Part shown: piece after piece, positions 40,635 through 49,287 of the stretch | Numbering within the stretch: position 1 is the stretch's first letter | Layout: every line of letters begins with the position of its first letter | Assembly (NCBI GenBank): GCA_002479765.1 | Contig: DLOZ01000018.1 | Span: 103,704-167,703 of the forward strand | DNA from: Sphingomonadales bacterium UBA7471 | Lineage (GTDB): Bacteria; Pseudomonadota; Alphaproteobacteria; Sphingomonadales; Sphingomonadaceae | Direction of reading: 5' to 3' | DNA: 64,000 nucleotides | Program-made: the position numbers and the translations under genes | The notes under the pieces: model-generated | Seen by the model: only the letters and a program-made list of their open reading frames with translations | What the model was told of the DNA's origin: nothing | Databases searched by the model: none

Positions 40635-42851
40635 GTGCGCTTTCTATCATCAGAGAAAAATGGCTGCCGCCGACTATCCTTGGTCGCTGCTCTTGCGGTT
40701 CCGACGGGCATCGCTTTCCCTCAGTATGCCTGTGCAGCGGACGACACTGCGACCAATGATCCCGACCATATCCTGGTCGTAGCGGAACGCTTGGACGATC
40801 CGGCGGCTGGTGCAAGCAGCTTGCTGAGCCAGACCGAACTCGAAAATGCCCGTGTTTTCAATATCAATGAAGCACTGCGCAAGGTCCCGGGTCTTGTTGT
40901 GCGTGATGAAGAAGGCATTGGCCTGCGCCCAAATATCGGGGTTCGCGGGCTCAACCCTACCCGGTCGACCAAGATCCTTCTGCTCGAGGATGGCATTCCG
41001 CTAACCTATGGCCCTTATGGTGATAACGCATCCTACTACCATCCTCCCATTGACCGCTTTGCTGCGATCGAAGTGCTAAAAGGCTCCGGACAAATCCTCT
41101 ATGGTCCGCACACTGTTGGTGCGGTCATCAACTATGTCACTCCACCGGTTCCGGATGTGTTTTCCGGCAACGTCCGGGCATCTCTAGGCAATCGCGATTT
41201 TTACGATGTGACAGCAAGCATCGGTGGCCCCCTCGGGTCCGACACCGGGGTGAATCTTAACGTGACCCGTAAAGCCAGCGACGGATCGCGCGACAATCTG
41301 CACAGCGCCCTCACCGACCTCAACATCAAGCTGGAGCAACAATTGGGCGCGGCCCACACGATCACGCTTCGGGCCAGCATGTATGATGAAAACAGCCGCC
41401 AAACCTATAGCGGACTGACGCTCGCCGAATACCGCTTCGATCCGAGATACAACCCTTTCGTCAACGACCGGTTCAATACCCGGCGCTATGGACTGTCAGC
41501 CACCCATGACTGGGGTCTGGCCGATGAATTGAAGCTCAAAACCACCGCCTTCTATAGCTATTTTGACCGCAATTGGTGGCGTCAGTCTTCAAATTCGTCG
41601 CAACGCCCCAGCGATTCGAGCGACGCCGCCTGCGGTGCAGCAATCATTCTGCCGAACGGTGTTTCGAGCATGCCCAATCTGTCGACCAGCTGTGGTACCG
41701 AAGGGCGGTTGAGGACCTATAATGTTTACGGGCTCGAACCGCGCCTGTCGTGGACACCGGGCTGGGGGCAGATCGACGCCGGCGTCCGCATCCAGAGAGA
41801 GACGCAGGACCGCCGCCAGATCAACGCCGACACGCCGAACGGGCGAACGGCAGGGACCGGGCCAAATGGCGGCATCAGGGAGTCGAGCTTCCGTGAAATC
41901 AATGCCTATTCCGGTTTTGTGCAGGCGCGGCTGGATTTAGGGAAGCTCGCCATCACGCCAGGCGTCAGGGTTGAAAACATCAATTACCGTCGCAACGAAC
42001 GCCTGACCGCGATTCAGGGCAAAACTTCGGTGACCGAAGTCATACCGGGTATCGGGCTGACCTGGCGGCCTTCTGACCGGGTTACGCTTTTCGGCGGTGT
42101 CCATCGCGGTTTCTCGCCACCGGGTGTCGCTGACATTGTCACGGCTGCTGGCGGGACGCTCGATCTCGACGCCGAAAAAAGCTGGAACTACGAACTGGGC
42201 TTCCGGGCGCAGCCGACTGACGGGTTAGGCATCGAAGGCACGTTATTCAGGCTGGATTTTTCGAACCAAGTCATTCCCGGAAGTATCGCGGCGGGCAACC
42301 CCGCAGGCGCGGTAAACGCTGGAAAGAGCCTGCATCAGGGTCTGGAATTTCTGGCCACTGGCGATACGCGTGCAGCAGGCCTGACCGAGGGCTGGGCGCT
42401 AACCGGTCGCATCGCATGGACATGGCTTGCCGATGCAAAATTTGCAGCTAATCGGTGTGAGCTTCTGGCGGGTTCGGCCGCAATGGCGCCTTGCGATGCG
42501 GGCGAAGTCAATGTGCGCGGACGAAGGTTGCCTTATGCGCCCGAGCATACCATCACGGCAATGCTCGGTTTTGATGCAGGCCCGATCCGCGCCGAAGCGG
42601 AATATGTCTACGTTGCATCGCAATTCGGGGATAATCTGAACACGGTCGCAATCTCCGCCAACGGGCAGAGGGGACAGATTCCATCATACGGAATCTGGAA
42701 TGTGGCGCTGAATTGGGATGTCGGTGATCGACTAACGCTGTTCGCCACCGTCAAGAATGTGGCCAACAAGACCTACATCGTCGACTTGATTCGCGGCATT
42801 CTGCCCGGCAGCCCACGGCTGGTGCAAGTGGGCGGGTCAGTTCGCTTCTAG
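40635..42851 (+). CDS. TonB-dependent receptor, FecA/siderophore-like
   Basis: 738 residues. The gtg start is chosen because aaaggag lies seven bases upstream; an upstream atg at 40566 lies inside the inverted repeat and has no ribosome site. Signal peptide, then plug segments PNIGVRGLNPTRSTKILLLEDGIPL and GPYGDNASYYHPPIDRFAAIEVLKGSGQILYGPHTVGAVINYVTPP, closely similar in pattern to the ferric citrate receptor FecA. The barrel ends in VQVGGSVRF. No sigma/anti-sigma pair is next to it. The ligand is probably a ferric or other metal chelate. Confidence 0.92.
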   Translation: MRFLSSEKNGCRRLSLVAALAVPTGIAFPQYACAADDTATNDPDHILVVAERLDDPAAGASSLLSQTELENARVFNINEALRKVPGLVVRDEEGIGLRPNIGVRGLNPTRSTKILLLEDGIPLTYGPYGDNASYYHPPIDRFAAIEVLKGSGQILYGPHTVGAVINYVTPPVPDVFSGNVRASLGNRDFYDVTASIGGPLGSDTGVNLNVTRKASDGSRDNLHSALTDLNIKLEQQLGAAHTITLRASMYDENSRQTYSGLTLAEYRFDPRYNPFVNDRFNTRRYGLSATHDWGLADELKLKTTAFYSYFDRNWWRQSSNSSQRPSDSSDAACGAAIILPNGVSSMPNLSTSCGTEGRLRTYNVYGLEPRLSWTPGWGQIDAGVRIQRETQDRRQINADTPNGRTAGTGPNGGIRESSFREINAYSGFVQARLDLGKLAITPGVRVENINYRRNERLTAIQGKTSVTEVIPGIGLTWRPSDRVTLFGGVHRGFSPPGVADIVTAAGGTLDLDAEKSWNYELGFRAQPTDGLGIEGTLFRLDFSNQVIPGSIAAGNPAGAVNAGKSLHQGLEFLATGDTRAAGLTEGWALTGRIAWTWLADAKFAANRCELLAGSAAMAPCDAGEVNVRGRRLPYAPEHTITAMLGFDAGPIRAEAEYVYVASQFGDNLNTVAISANGQRGQIPSYGIWNVALNWDVGDRLTLFATVKNVANKTYIVDLIRGILPGSPRLVQVGGSVRF

Positions 42852-42968
42852 GGCTCAAGGTCCTTCCCAACCCCGGCTTCACGTTGGTAGACAGGCGAAT
42901 CTAGACCGTTATGGAAGGCCATAGTCCATAAGATCGAGCGTTAATCTGAAGCTTACGAAGGGCGGATC

Positions 42969-43508
42969 ATGAGGCTACGATTGTTGTCAGCAGCTGCGTT
43001 AGTCTCTTTCGCATCGCCTTTACATGCCAAACCTAGCGACTGGCAGACAGCAAGCAACGTAGCCGTGTATTCCCTTATGGCACTCTCGATTGGATTGCCA
43101 GCGGCGCAGGGTGACAAACCCGGAGCCTTTCAGGCGGCCGGCAGTATTGCCGCCACATCGCTCGTGACCGAGGGAATGAAGGAGGCTTTTCCCAAAAGCA
43201 GACCTGACGGCTCCGATCGCAAGAGTTTTCCTTCCGGCCATGCGTCGCGGGCTTTTGCTGCAGCCGCGACGCTCTACAACCGCCAAGGACAGAAAATCGA
43301 AATTCCTGCCTTTGTGGTCGCCGGCTTTGTCGGCATCGCGCGGGTTGAAGGAAAGAAACACTATTGGACTGACGTGGCTGCTGGCGCTGCTCTCGGAACG
43401 GCCGCAGGCTTTCTGATAACCAACGCCGCTCCTCCGGGAAATCAGGCAGCCTTGTCTCCTTGGGTCGAACACAAAGGTGGAGGTTTGAGCCTCGCGATAC
43501 GTTTCTAG
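42969..43508 (+). CDS. Exported PAP2-family phosphatase
   Basis: 179 residues with a signal peptide (LLSAAALVSFASPLHA). The three PAP2 motifs are present: KSRPDGSDRKSFPSGHAS combines motifs one and two, with catalytic His in PSGH, and GIARVEGKKHYWTDVAAGAALG is motif three. Substrates may be lipid or small phosphates in the periplasm. It follows the FecA-like receptor by 117 bases on the same strand and may be co-transcribed. Confidence 0.88.
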   Translation: MRLRLLSAAALVSFASPLHAKPSDWQTASNVAVYSLMALSIGLPAAQGDKPGAFQAAGSIAATSLVTEGMKEAFPKSRPDGSDRKSFPSGHASRAFAAAATLYNRQGQKIEIPAFVVAGFVGIARVEGKKHYWTDVAAGAALGTAAGFLITNAAPPGNQAALSPWVEHKGGGLSLAIRF

Positions 43509-43901
43509 GATCCGAAATCATCGGCAATATGTCCCACCGCACGGTGATGTCATTAACCGTTATCCCGCGAGAAAGCCTGGGACACGACGGAATCTTTAGT
43601 CTCGAATGGGCGAGGCGTAAGGTTGAGCGCCTTCTACCGTATGATATACGCAGGTTCCTCAGCTGATGACGGCTTATTCTTCCAGGCCCAGCCCGTCATT
43701 CAGAAACATACCCATCACCAGAATTGAGCAGAACTGCCCGCTGGGCGCATGCCGGAAATGTTTCGGATTCCAGACATCCTGCTTTTCCAACAATTGCAGG
43801 CTGAAGCAGACCTTCACCCGTCGGGTGATATGAGTTTTCTACTCTAAGGACGCCACAGACAGATGAGGCAGCCAATTGGGAGTGATGCGTGTGAAACCCA
43901 T
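43509..43901. other. Gene-poor interval with a possible gene remnant
   Basis: About 390 bases between a plus-strand phosphatase and a minus-strand hydrolase. On the minus strand, 43826-43674 reads as an open segment without a start codon ending LEKQDVWNPKHFRHAPSG, QFCSILVMGMFLNDG and LGLEE, then taa. It looks like a real C-terminus of an unknown protein, which would make it a remnant. No terminator with a T-run is visible. Confidence 0.4.
43674..43826 (-). pseudogene. Possible C-terminal gene fragment, family unknown
   Basis: About 50 codons open on the minus strand with protein-like composition (DVWNPKHFRHAPSGQFC, MFLNDGLGLEE) but no start codon; a stop lies just before KTHITRR. I cannot assign the family. 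It may be debris from an earlier insertion. Confidence 0.35.
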
Positions 43902-44777
43902 CTATCCCTTAAAGCCGAATTCGACAGGAATCTTGAGATAGCGCACGCCATTGGCTTCCGCCTTGGGAAAACGACCGGCACGCAAATTGACTTGAATCGC
44001 GGGCAGCAGCAATTTCGGCACCGCGAGCGTGGCATCTCTTGCTTCGCGCATTGCTACAAATTCATCCTCGCTGATGCCGTCATGGACATGGACGCTTGTG
44101 CGGCGCTGTTCACCGACGCTGGTTTCCCAGCGATAGTCGTCTCGGCCCGGTGCTTTGTAATCGTGGCAAAGAAACAGGCGGGTTTCATCGGGTAAGCTCA
44201 GCACGCGCCGGATGGATCGGTAGAGCTGACGCGCATCGCCGCCGGGAAAATCGGCACGCGCAGTGCCATAATCGGGCATGAACAGCGTGTCCCCGACAAA
44301 GGCGGCATCGCCGATCCGATAGGCGATGTCGGCGGGTGTATGGCCCGGGACATGCATTACTTCGACGTCAAGCGTGCCGATGTTGAAGTGCTCGCCATCG
44401 GCGAACAGACGGTCGAAATCCGATCCGTCGGTCTCCAGATCCTCGAGCGAGAATACTGGGCGGAAGATTGTCTGCACGTCGCGGATATGTTCGCCAATGC
44501 CGATTGCCGCCCCGGTTTTCGCCTTGATGTAGGGCGCGGCGGAGAGGTGATCGGCATGAGCGTGCGTTTCGAGCACCATGACGATCCGCCAGCTGCGCTC
44601 TGCTGCCGTCGAGATTATCCGCTCGGCGGAACGCACATCGGCTCTACCGCTCGCCAGAACGAAATCCAGGACCGGATCGATGACGGCGGCTTCCCCGGAG
44701 GCGGGGTCGGCGACCAGATAACTGATCGTGTTTGCGGGTTCGTCGAAGAACGCTTCGATCACGGGTTGTTGCGGCAT
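43902..44777 (-). CDS. MBL-fold hydrolase, persulfide dioxygenase (ETHE1)-like
   Basis: 291 residues. Metallo-beta-lactamase fold with the metal motif THAHADH near residues 71-77, HVPGHTPADIAYR and FVGDTLFMPDYG, then LFLCHDYKAPGRD. The GDTLF and CHDY text with the three-residue metal site fits the glyoxalase II/ETHE1 branch that oxidises glutathione persulfide in the cytoplasm. It follows the dsbA-like gene by 73 bases. A role in sulfide or persulfide removal beside the disulfide-forming genes is inferred. Confidence 0.85.
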   Translation of the reverse strand: MPQQPVIEAFFDEPANTISYLVADPASGEAAVIDPVLDFVLASGRADVRSAERIISTAAERSWRIVMVLETHAHADHLSAAPYIKAKTGAAIGIGEHIRDVQTIFRPVFSLEDLETDGSDFDRLFADGEHFNIGTLDVEVMHVPGHTPADIAYRIGDAAFVGDTLFMPDYGTARADFPGGDARQLYRSIRRVLSLPDETRLFLCHDYKAPGRDDYRWETSVGEQRRTSVHVHDGISEDEFVAMREARDATLAVPKLLLPAIQVNLRAGRFPKAEANGVRYLKIPVEFGFKG

Positions 44778-44850
44778 GCTGAATTCTGGTGGGTTGTGGC
44801 GGTTCGATCCTGGCTCTGCCGGACCCCACTATTTCTATTCGAAGCCGCCT

Positions 44851-45507
44851 TCACTTTTGCTTAGTCCCGCGTCGAGCCTCGACTTCGGCGCGAACCTGCG
44901 CATAGAGTTGCTCAGGACCGAATTTTGCCAAGGGTTGGCCATTTACGAAGAAGCTTGGTGTTCCCTTGACGCCGAGTGTGTTCGCATCGGCGATATCGGC
45001 TTCCATGAGCGCATTCGCAGCAGCGGCTGACATCGAACGGGCCTTCTCAACATCCAGCCCGGCGGCCCCAGCGGCCGACCACGCGCCGGTCATGTCGCCA
45101 TCATGCCATGAGGGCTGCGCGTCAAGAAGCGCTTCCATCACCGGCTCCAAGACGCCTTGCGCGCGTGCGGCCTCAAGGATACCAATCGCTTCGGCAGAGC
45201 CTTGGTGCAGCGGCAGGTAGCGCATGACGAGGCGGACATCCTTGGGATAGGCAGCCAGTATCTCCTTCACCGCCGGGTAAAAGGCACGACAAGCTTCGCA
45301 GGAGGGATCAAAAAATTCGACAATCGTGACCGGGGCAGTTTTAGGCCCGATAATCGGCGAATGAGGGCGCACCAATGCCTCCGCCGTTATAACCGCGACT
45401 TCGGCTGCCGGTTTGCCTGCAACCGTGCTGCTGTAGAGGGTCGCGCCGGTCGCAAATGCACCAGCGGCAAGAACGCCTGTCAAAATGACTGCAAAACGCC
45501 TGTTCAT
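44851..45507 (-). CDS. DsbA-family periplasmic thiol oxidoreductase
   Basis: 218 residues with a signal or anchor (FAVILTGVLAAGAFATGATLY) and a thioredoxin fold of the DsbA/DsbG-like class: VTIVEFFDPSCEACRAFYP with active site CEAC, and the cis-Pro loop GVKGTPSFFVNG. The start MNRRFAV overlaps the dsbB stop in an atga pair; a longer opening exists in frame but overlaps most of dsbB. It should be reoxidised by the adjacent DsbB-like protein. Confidence 0.9.
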   Translation of the reverse strand: MNRRFAVILTGVLAAGAFATGATLYSSTVAGKPAAEVAVITAEALVRPHSPIIGPKTAPVTIVEFFDPSCEACRAFYPAVKEILAAYPKDVRLVMRYLPLHQGSAEAIGILEAARAQGVLEPVMEALLDAQPSWHDGDMTGAWSAAGAAGLDVEKARSMSAAAANALMEADIADANTLGVKGTPSFFVNGQPLAKFGPEQLYAQVRAEVEARRGTKQK

Positions 45508-45953
45508 GATTTGAATCTCCGATTGATAAGGACGAGAAAAAGCAGGATGGCCGTGAACGCAACCAGCGAGAGTAGCGGGATCGGAAGCTGGCCAAATAGC
45601 GTCATTTCGGCATCCGAGCACGAAGGTCCCGAACCGCATGGTTGGATCGCCTCGGGGACAACACCAAAATAGATCGTGAGATGATAGAGCGCGATCGCCC
45701 ATCCCGCCGACGCGAGCGTGAAGGCGTAGGGCAGAACGGCTCGGTCCGCCCTGTAGGTTGCAATGCCGAGCATGAGAGCCAGCGGAAACATGAAGGCCCG
45801 TTGGAACCAGCACAATTCACACGGCACCTGTCCCATGACTTCGCCGATAAAGACCGCACCCAGGCTAGACGCCAGCGCTACTATCCAGGCAGCAAACAGC
45901 ATGGCCCAAGCACCGCGACCGGATTCATGCAATCTTGGCCCAATGTCGATCAT
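45504..45953 (-). CDS. dsbB: DsbB-family disulfide formation membrane protein
   Basis: 149 residues, four transmembrane spans. The first cysteine pair is in VPCELCWFQR and the second in QPCGSGPSCSD. It passes electrons from the DsbA-like partner to quinone. The small size and pairing with a one-domain thioredoxin resemble the BdbC/BdbD-type pairs. It overlaps both neighbours by four bases. Confidence 0.93.
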   Translation of the reverse strand: MIDIGPRLHESGRGAWAMLFAAWIVALASSLGAVFIGEVMGQVPCELCWFQRAFMFPLALMLGIATYRADRAVLPYAFTLASAGWAIALYHLTIYFGVVPEAIQPCGSGPSCSDAEMTLFGQLPIPLLSLVAFTAILLFLVLINRRFKS

Positions 45954-46405
45954 CGGCCCTGCCCCAATTTGGGTGTTTGTTTTGGTGTCAGATGTCGAGC
46001 CAGCCAGTCGAGCGGGAGCTGGAATTTTTCAGTAAGCCGCCGGCGAAACAGATATCCCGCGAAGAACGGCAACAGGCCTGCGATATCAGCGCTATGGATA
46101 ACCCTGACTTGTGTTCCTTCACGGACTAAATCATATCTTTCAGTGATCATGGCAACGCCTTTGACGCCGAATTCCATCGACATCTTGTGCGTCGGTTGAA
46201 GCGTCGTGATCTTGGCTTTCATGCTCATGCCTCGCGGGGCTTCAACGCTGCTCCGGTAGAAATAGTCGACCTCGGCTCCTTCCTTGGCCGGCCCTTCGAT
46301 TTCGACAAGCGGATGCCAGCTGCGGTAACGGGGGAAATCCACCAACGCGCCCCACACCTTGCTCAGGCTGGCCGAAATGAGCACTTCAGTGCTGATCTTC
46401 ATCAT
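45950..46405 (-). CDS. SRPBCC-family protein
   Basis: 151 residues of the START/Bet v1-like fold: ISTEVLISASLSKVWGALVDFPRYRSWHPLVEIEGPA at the N-terminus and a C-terminal helix. The ligand is unknown. The frame opens with two consecutive atg codons; the second has better spacing to ggag. Its stop overlaps the dsbB start, so SRPBCC, DsbB and DsbA are made together. Confidence 0.8.
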   Translation of the reverse strand: MMKISTEVLISASLSKVWGALVDFPRYRSWHPLVEIEGPAKEGAEVDYFYRSSVEAPRGMSMKAKITTLQPTHKMSMEFGVKGVAMITERYDLVREGTQVRVIHSADIAGLLPFFAGYLFRRRLTEKFQLPLDWLARHLTPKQTPKLGQGR

Positions 46406-46425
46406 GCAACTCCAAATCAGAATGA

Positions 46426-46821
46426 TCAGTGACGGCGATGGCCGCTGCCATGGTGGCCACCGCGATGCCCCCCGCTGTGAAAGACGAACCCAATCCCGCT
46501 GCCGTAGTGACGCGGATAGGGGTAATAAGGGGCATAGCCATAGCCGCTATACGGTCTGCCTGTCGCAGCGGCGACAAGGCATGTGGCTGCCTCTTTCGAC
46601 CCCCCAGAACCGGGTTTCATCGTATCGGGGAGCAAGTCCTGCGGTGCGGCCGTCACACTTTGATCGGGGGCGCTTACAGCTTGTGCAGGAAAGGCACCAG
46701 GAGTGCTGCAGGGAACGATGAAATAGGCAAGCTTGGGCCGCTCACTTTGATAGGAGGCGCAACCACCCAGAGTGCCCGCTGCAGCCACAATAATGACCGT
46801 TTTCAGTATAGTCGCTCTCAT
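46426..46821 (-). CDS. Small lipoprotein with Gly/His-rich tail
   Basis: 131 residues. Lipobox in VAAAGTLGGCASY. The middle has three more cysteines or cysteine-like positions (VPCSTP, AATCLV), and the tail is Tyr/Gly/His-rich: GYGYAPYYPYPRHYG then HSGGHRGGHHGSGHRRH. No family is recognised; the tail could bind Ni, Cu or Zn. It lies 17 bases after the TolC-type channel gene, hence the same operon. Confidence 0.72.
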   Translation of the reverse strand: MRATILKTVIIVAAAGTLGGCASYQSERPKLAYFIVPCSTPGAFPAQAVSAPDQSVTAAPQDLLPDTMKPGSGGSKEAATCLVAAATGRPYSGYGYAPYYPYPRHYGSGIGFVFHSGGHRGGHHGSGHRRH

Positions 46822-46838
46822 CGTCCTTCTCCTTTTCG

Positions 46839-48221
46839 CTACTGTGATTCCTTCGGTTCAACGTCAGGGTTTGGCGTATCGACAGCGCTGCTGCGCTGAG
46901 TGGGGTCGAACAGCGGTCCGCCGAAAAGATTGAGGTAGCGCGCCTCGGCCCGCCCCATGGCGGCAAGCAGCGCGAAACTTGCAACGTAAGCGTCGCGCCG
47001 GGCAGTAACGAGTTGCACCTTGCTGTTCAGCAACTCCTGTTCGGCATTAAGCACGTCGAGCACATTGCGGTTACCTACCGAATTCTCCGCGCGAACCCCT
47101 TCAAGCGCGAGTTCGTTTGCCGACACTGCGGCTTGGGCAGAGACGATGACGGTCTGCGTCGCACGGTATCTGGAAAAGGCGGCGCGGGTATCGGCAACGA
47201 TGCGTCGTTCGACAAAGACTTCTTGCTCGAGCGTCTGGCCGAGTACGGCCTGTGTCCGCCGAACCTGCGCCGCCGGCAAGCCGCCCTGATACAGCGGAAT
47301 ACTGGCCGAAAGCCCAATTGTTGCGGCGGTTTGCTGCTGTTGGAAGGTGCGTCCCGGAAGCGTGCTGCCCAGGGTTCCAAGATAATTACTGTATGTACCC
47401 GAAGCGACTGCTGAAAGCCGGGGCAGACGCGATGCTCCGGCGACCTTGATATCGAACCTCGCCGCGACCACATCTGCCTTTGCGGCTTCGAGTTGGGGGT
47501 TGCTATCTAGTGCAACCACCAAAGCGTCGTCTGCAGTTTGGGGCAAGGCCTGCAATTCGGCTGGTTGCTCGAGATCCCGGGCAGGGATTCCGACAAACCG
47601 AAGATAGTTTTCGAGACTGGCGTCGAGTTGGGATCGGACTAGCTCAAGCTGGCCTTTTGCCGCCTGGAGACGCGCTTCGGACTGCGCGACATCGGTCCGC
47701 GTGAGATCGCCCACCTCGAACCGGTCGCGCGACGCTTCCAGATTGGTCGCCAGGACGGCAACATTTCGATTGTTCAGTTCGACGATTGCAGTGTCGCGCA
47801 GAACGTCCATGTAGACCGATACAATCGCAGTAAAGACGTCGGCTTCGGTCGAACGCAAAATGGCTCTGCCGGCAAGAACTCGAGCATCGGCAGCCTTCAC
47901 GGAATTTCTGACCCGTCCTCCCTGATAAATAGGAAAACTGACATTGGCACCGGCATTTGCGGCTCTGAGTGGGGCTGAAAAGCTGTTTGCCGAGCGCAAA
48001 AGAAACTCTTGATAGTCAGCGGTTGCGCTAATTGTCGGCCGGCCCGCCGCAAGCGCAATGGGTACGCCTTCGTCGGTCGCTCGCAGGGCAGCCCGGGCGC
48101 CTGTCAGGCTCGGATTGGTTTGATAAGCAATCGCCAATGCTTCTTGCAGGGTGTCCGCCCTCGCATTGCCTGGCAATAGCAGCATCGCCAAAGCAATGGG
48201 GGTCACAACAAATACTCTCAT
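46839..48221 (-). CDS. TolC-family outer membrane channel
   Basis: 460 residues. Signal peptide TPIALAMLLLPGNARA, first repeat DTLQEALAIAYQTNPSLTGARAALRATDEG, second repeat with AALDSNP-like text (VVALDSNPQLEAAKADVVAARFD), and SIPLYQGG in both halves, typical of the type I secretion TolC group rather than CzcC. A gaggagagg ribosome site three bases before the atg fixes the start; the longer in-frame opening overlaps the zinc-ribbon gene. No matching inner-membrane pump is adjacent. Confidence 0.92.
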   Translation of the reverse strand: MRVFVVTPIALAMLLLPGNARADTLQEALAIAYQTNPSLTGARAALRATDEGVPIALAAGRPTISATADYQEFLLRSANSFSAPLRAANAGANVSFPIYQGGRVRNSVKAADARVLAGRAILRSTEADVFTAIVSVYMDVLRDTAIVELNNRNVAVLATNLEASRDRFEVGDLTRTDVAQSEARLQAAKGQLELVRSQLDASLENYLRFVGIPARDLEQPAELQALPQTADDALVVALDSNPQLEAAKADVVAARFDIKVAGASRLPRLSAVASGTYSNYLGTLGSTLPGRTFQQQQTAATIGLSASIPLYQGGLPAAQVRRTQAVLGQTLEQEVFVERRIVADTRAAFSRYRATQTVIVSAQAAVSANELALEGVRAENSVGNRNVLDVLNAEQELLNSKVQLVTARRDAYVASFALLAAMGRAEARYLNLFGGPLFDPTQRSSAVDTPNPDVEPKESQ

Positions 48222-48264
48222 GATCCTCTCCTCATGCGCGAAACGGGCCCGCGCGAATTCTTCA

Positions 48265-48558
48265 TCAGTCGAACAGCTCTGCAAGGAAGCCCTTACGGCG
48301 ACCATCGTGTCCTCGACCGCGATGTTCGCGCCCGTGCCGATCGCGCGGATAGTCGTCCCGGCTCCCGGCGCGCTCAGCCTCGGAAGGCTTGGTTTCACTG
48401 CGCTCGATGATCTTGTCGAGTTCACCCCGGTCGAGCCAGACCCCCCGGCATTGCGGGCAATAGTCGATCTCCACACCCTGCCGTTCGGACATGGTCAGCT
48501 GGACCCGGCAAGCCGGGCAAAGCATGCCTGTTTCAGATTCTGGTGATGACTGCGTCAT
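48265..48558 (-). CDS. Small zinc-ribbon (zf-TFIIB) protein
   Basis: 97 residues. CPACRVQLTMSERQGVEIDYCPQCRGVWLDRGELDKIIER is the full zf-TFIIB ribbon with two CxxC pairs, followed by a charged His/Arg/Asp-rich tail (DRHGREHRGRGHDGRRKG). Cytoplasmic. It comes 43 bases before the TolC-type gene on the same strand. Function unknown; zinc binding follows from the motif. Confidence 0.88.
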   Translation of the reverse strand: MTQSSPESETGMLCPACRVQLTMSERQGVEIDYCPQCRGVWLDRGELDKIIERSETKPSEAERAGSRDDYPRDRHGREHRGRGHDGRRKGFLAELFD

Positions 48559-48895
48559 TTCGGCCTCCTTCAGGTTTGTCCGACAATCGGTGCTGATGTG
48601 ATTGTGCGGCGATGGCTTCGGGCTCTGCCAGAATGCCGCAATTCACCGGTGTAGTTTCGCCGTGGGCGCGGCAGGGGAGACCTGCGCCCACGGCGCGGTC
48701 CGCTATCACAAAGCGTCGGGGCTTCTTCTAGGGCGGAAGCCTCAAGCCGGACGTCGAGCGGGGACCGATAGGGTGTAAGGATGAGGGGCAGCGGACGCCG
48801 AAGCCTACAAAAATGGTTCGGCCTGTGTTCAGCAGAACCGTTATAGTGCGAGACGATGGATCTGAAAAATGGGCATGTGAGTCGAGGAGAGTGAG
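48559..48895. other. Divergent intergenic region with a strong hairpin
   Basis: About 340 bases between the zinc-ribbon gene (minus) and a His/Arg-rich secreted protein (plus). The feature of note is the hairpin at 48659-48694. The minus-strand open frame that spans this region and the plus gene has no credible domain. Promoters for both genes should be here but no consensus boxes stand out. Confidence 0.5.
48659..48694. repeat. Perfect 11-bp inverted repeat (strong GC hairpin)
   Basis: gccgtgggcgc (48659-48669) and gcgcccacggc (48684-48694) are exact reverse complements around a 14-base centre that itself holds agg/cct. No T-run follows on either strand. It lies between two divergent genes, so a terminator is not expected there; it may be a 5' UTR structure or the end of an unseen small RNA. 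Confidence 0.65.
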
Positions 48896-49198
48896 ATGAA
48901 AAAAGCAATATTTGGCATGGCAGTGCTGTTGACGGCCGTTGTCGCGCAACCCGCTTTGGCGCGGGATCATCGTGGCGACCGGCATAGCGAATATCGCGAA
49001 CGCCACCATGAAGACAATCGCGGCGGTTACCGGGATCAGGGCTATCGTTATGATGGACATTCAGATCGGCGCTACGCCAGAAATTATGAAGGCTATTACG
49101 AACCCCGCCGCGACCGGCACTTTGACCGCGGAAACTATTATTATGACCGGCATGGACGCAAGGCTGAGCGGCGGCATCACCGGCGCAATCATCACTGA
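48896..49198 (+). CDS. Small exported Arg/His/Tyr-rich protein
   Basis: 100 residues. Signal peptide MKKAIFGMAVLLTAVVAQPALA, then a repetitive polar mature part (DHRGDRHSEYRERHH, YEPRRDRHFDRGNYYYDRHG, RRHHRRNHH). Ribosome site gaggagagtgag directly before the atg. Similar RcnB-like or His-rich periplasmic proteins accompany nickel and cobalt efflux genes, but the exact family is not certain. It converges on the CDF transporter gene. Confidence 0.75.
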   Translation: MKKAIFGMAVLLTAVVAQPALARDHRGDRHSEYRERHHEDNRGGYRDQGYRYDGHSDRRYARNYEGYYEPRRDRHFDRGNYYYDRHGRKAERRHHRRNHH

Positions 49199-49219
49199 AA
49201 CCGGGACTGATTCCGCAAG

Positions 49220-49245
49220 GCTGGCACCGCGTTTTGCCTGCCAGC
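49220..49245. terminator. Weak hairpin between convergent genes
   Basis: gctggca (49220-49226) pairs with tgccagc (49239-49245) over a 12-base loop that contains tttt. It lies between the stop of the His/Arg-rich gene and the stop of the CDF gene, a place where a two-way terminator is expected, but there is no T-run. Confidence 0.3.
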
Positions 49246-49287
49246 TGAAGCGGGGTAAAGCGTCCTAGCGCTTCATTTGAAATGGCC

